Assembly (NCBI GenBank): GCA_004283055.1
Contig: SHLP01000028.1
Span: 1 to 32,916, forward strand
DNA: 32,916 nt
Direction of reading: 5' to 3'
Source: Deltaproteobacteria bacterium
Lineage (GTDB): Bacteria > Myxococcota_A > Polyangia > Polyangiales > Houyiibacteriaceae
Shown: positions 32,798 through 32,916 of the stretch, one piece after another
Layout of the letters: each line of letters begins with the position of its first letter
How positions within the stretch are numbered: the first letter of the stretch is position 1
Notes under the pieces: model-generated
The model's database searches: none
Seen by the model: the letters and a program-made list of their open reading frames with translations, nothing else
What the model was told of the DNA's origin: nothing
Translations under genes and position numbers: made by a program

Positions 32798-32916
32798 CTA
32801 AAAGTACTTCTTCCGTTTGGATGAGCTAAGAATCCCGAGCATCTCGCGATACTTCGCGACCGTGCGGCGGGCAATCTTGATGTCGTCTTGACCGAGTATT
32901 TCAACGATTCTTTGGT
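32798..32916 (-). CDS. rpoN: RNA polymerase sigma-54 factor, C-terminal end
   Basis: Only the last 38 codons are in the window, with the start beyond the right edge. They contain the RpoN box ARRTVAKYRE, the DNA-recognition helix for the -24 promoter element and unique to sigma-54, then MLGILSSSKRKKYF and a TAG stop. The rpoN-hpf-ptsN order downstream supports the call. Sigma-54 needs AAA+ activators and is used widely in Myxococcota. Confidence 0.95.
   Translation of the reverse strand, partial: QRIVEILGQDDIKIARRTVAKYREMLGILSSSKRKKYF

Overview
This is a GC-rich bacterial chromosome segment that is almost wholly coding. Gene content and order point to a myxobacterium-like member of the Myxococcota (former Deltaproteobacteria): an rpmI-rplT-pheS-pheT-ihfA-merR run, an rplM-rpsI-argC run, an rpoN-hpf-ptsN-hprK-rapZ-ptsH-ptsI run, an infC gene that appears to begin with AUC, and CHAD, PilZ and DUF2400 proteins. 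No marker gene fixes the taxonomy further. There is no transposase, integrase, phage gene or CRISPR array, so this is core chromosome rather than an island.

Layout. Positions 1-2000: the Gly/Ser-rich tail of a truncated gene, an HNH endonuclease (-), tRNA-Arg(CCT) followed by a perfect 32-bp palindrome, and a CHAD protein (+). Positions 1997-12233: a long minus-strand block which, in transcription order, is thrS, infC, (interruption), rpmI, rplT, pheS, pheT, ihfA, merR, tRNA-Pro(GGG), surE, apt. The usual infC-rpmI adjacency is broken by a plus-strand membrane-anchored protein of unknown function and a cluster of nested inverted repeats (8735-8875). Positions 12476-20307: a 699-residue protein whose C-terminal half resembles cyanobacterial acyl-ACP reductase, a putative beta-barrel protein (-), tRNA-Val(GAC) (-), a membrane-anchored M23 peptidase and a GT39-like membrane glycosyltransferase (+), and a PilZ protein (-). 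Positions 20346-23254: rplM, rpsI, argC and a metallophosphoesterase (-), with a clear intrinsic terminator after rpsI. Positions 23420-28090: a secreted two-repeat protein and plsB (+), a DUF2400 protein (-), and a cysteine-less thioredoxin-like lipoprotein (+). Positions 28087-32916: the minus-strand nitrogen-type PTS block from the end of rpoN to ptsI.

How the genes work together. The thrS-infC-rpmI-rplT-pheST-ihfA block and rplM-rpsI supply translation and nucleoid functions. The PTS block joins phosphoryl transfer (EI, HPr, EIIA-Ntr), its sensor kinase HprK, the adapter RapZ, the ribosome hibernation factor and sigma-54. No sugar permease (EIIC) lies in the window, which fits a regulatory PTS. 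hprK, rapZ, ptsH and ptsI are chained by 4-base GTGA stop/start overlaps.

The points I find most worth following are the acyl-ACP-reductase-like fusion protein, the AUC start of infC nested in the end of thrS, and the split of infC from rpmI with its palindrome cluster. Everything here was read by eye from sequence and remembered family motifs; no database search was run.
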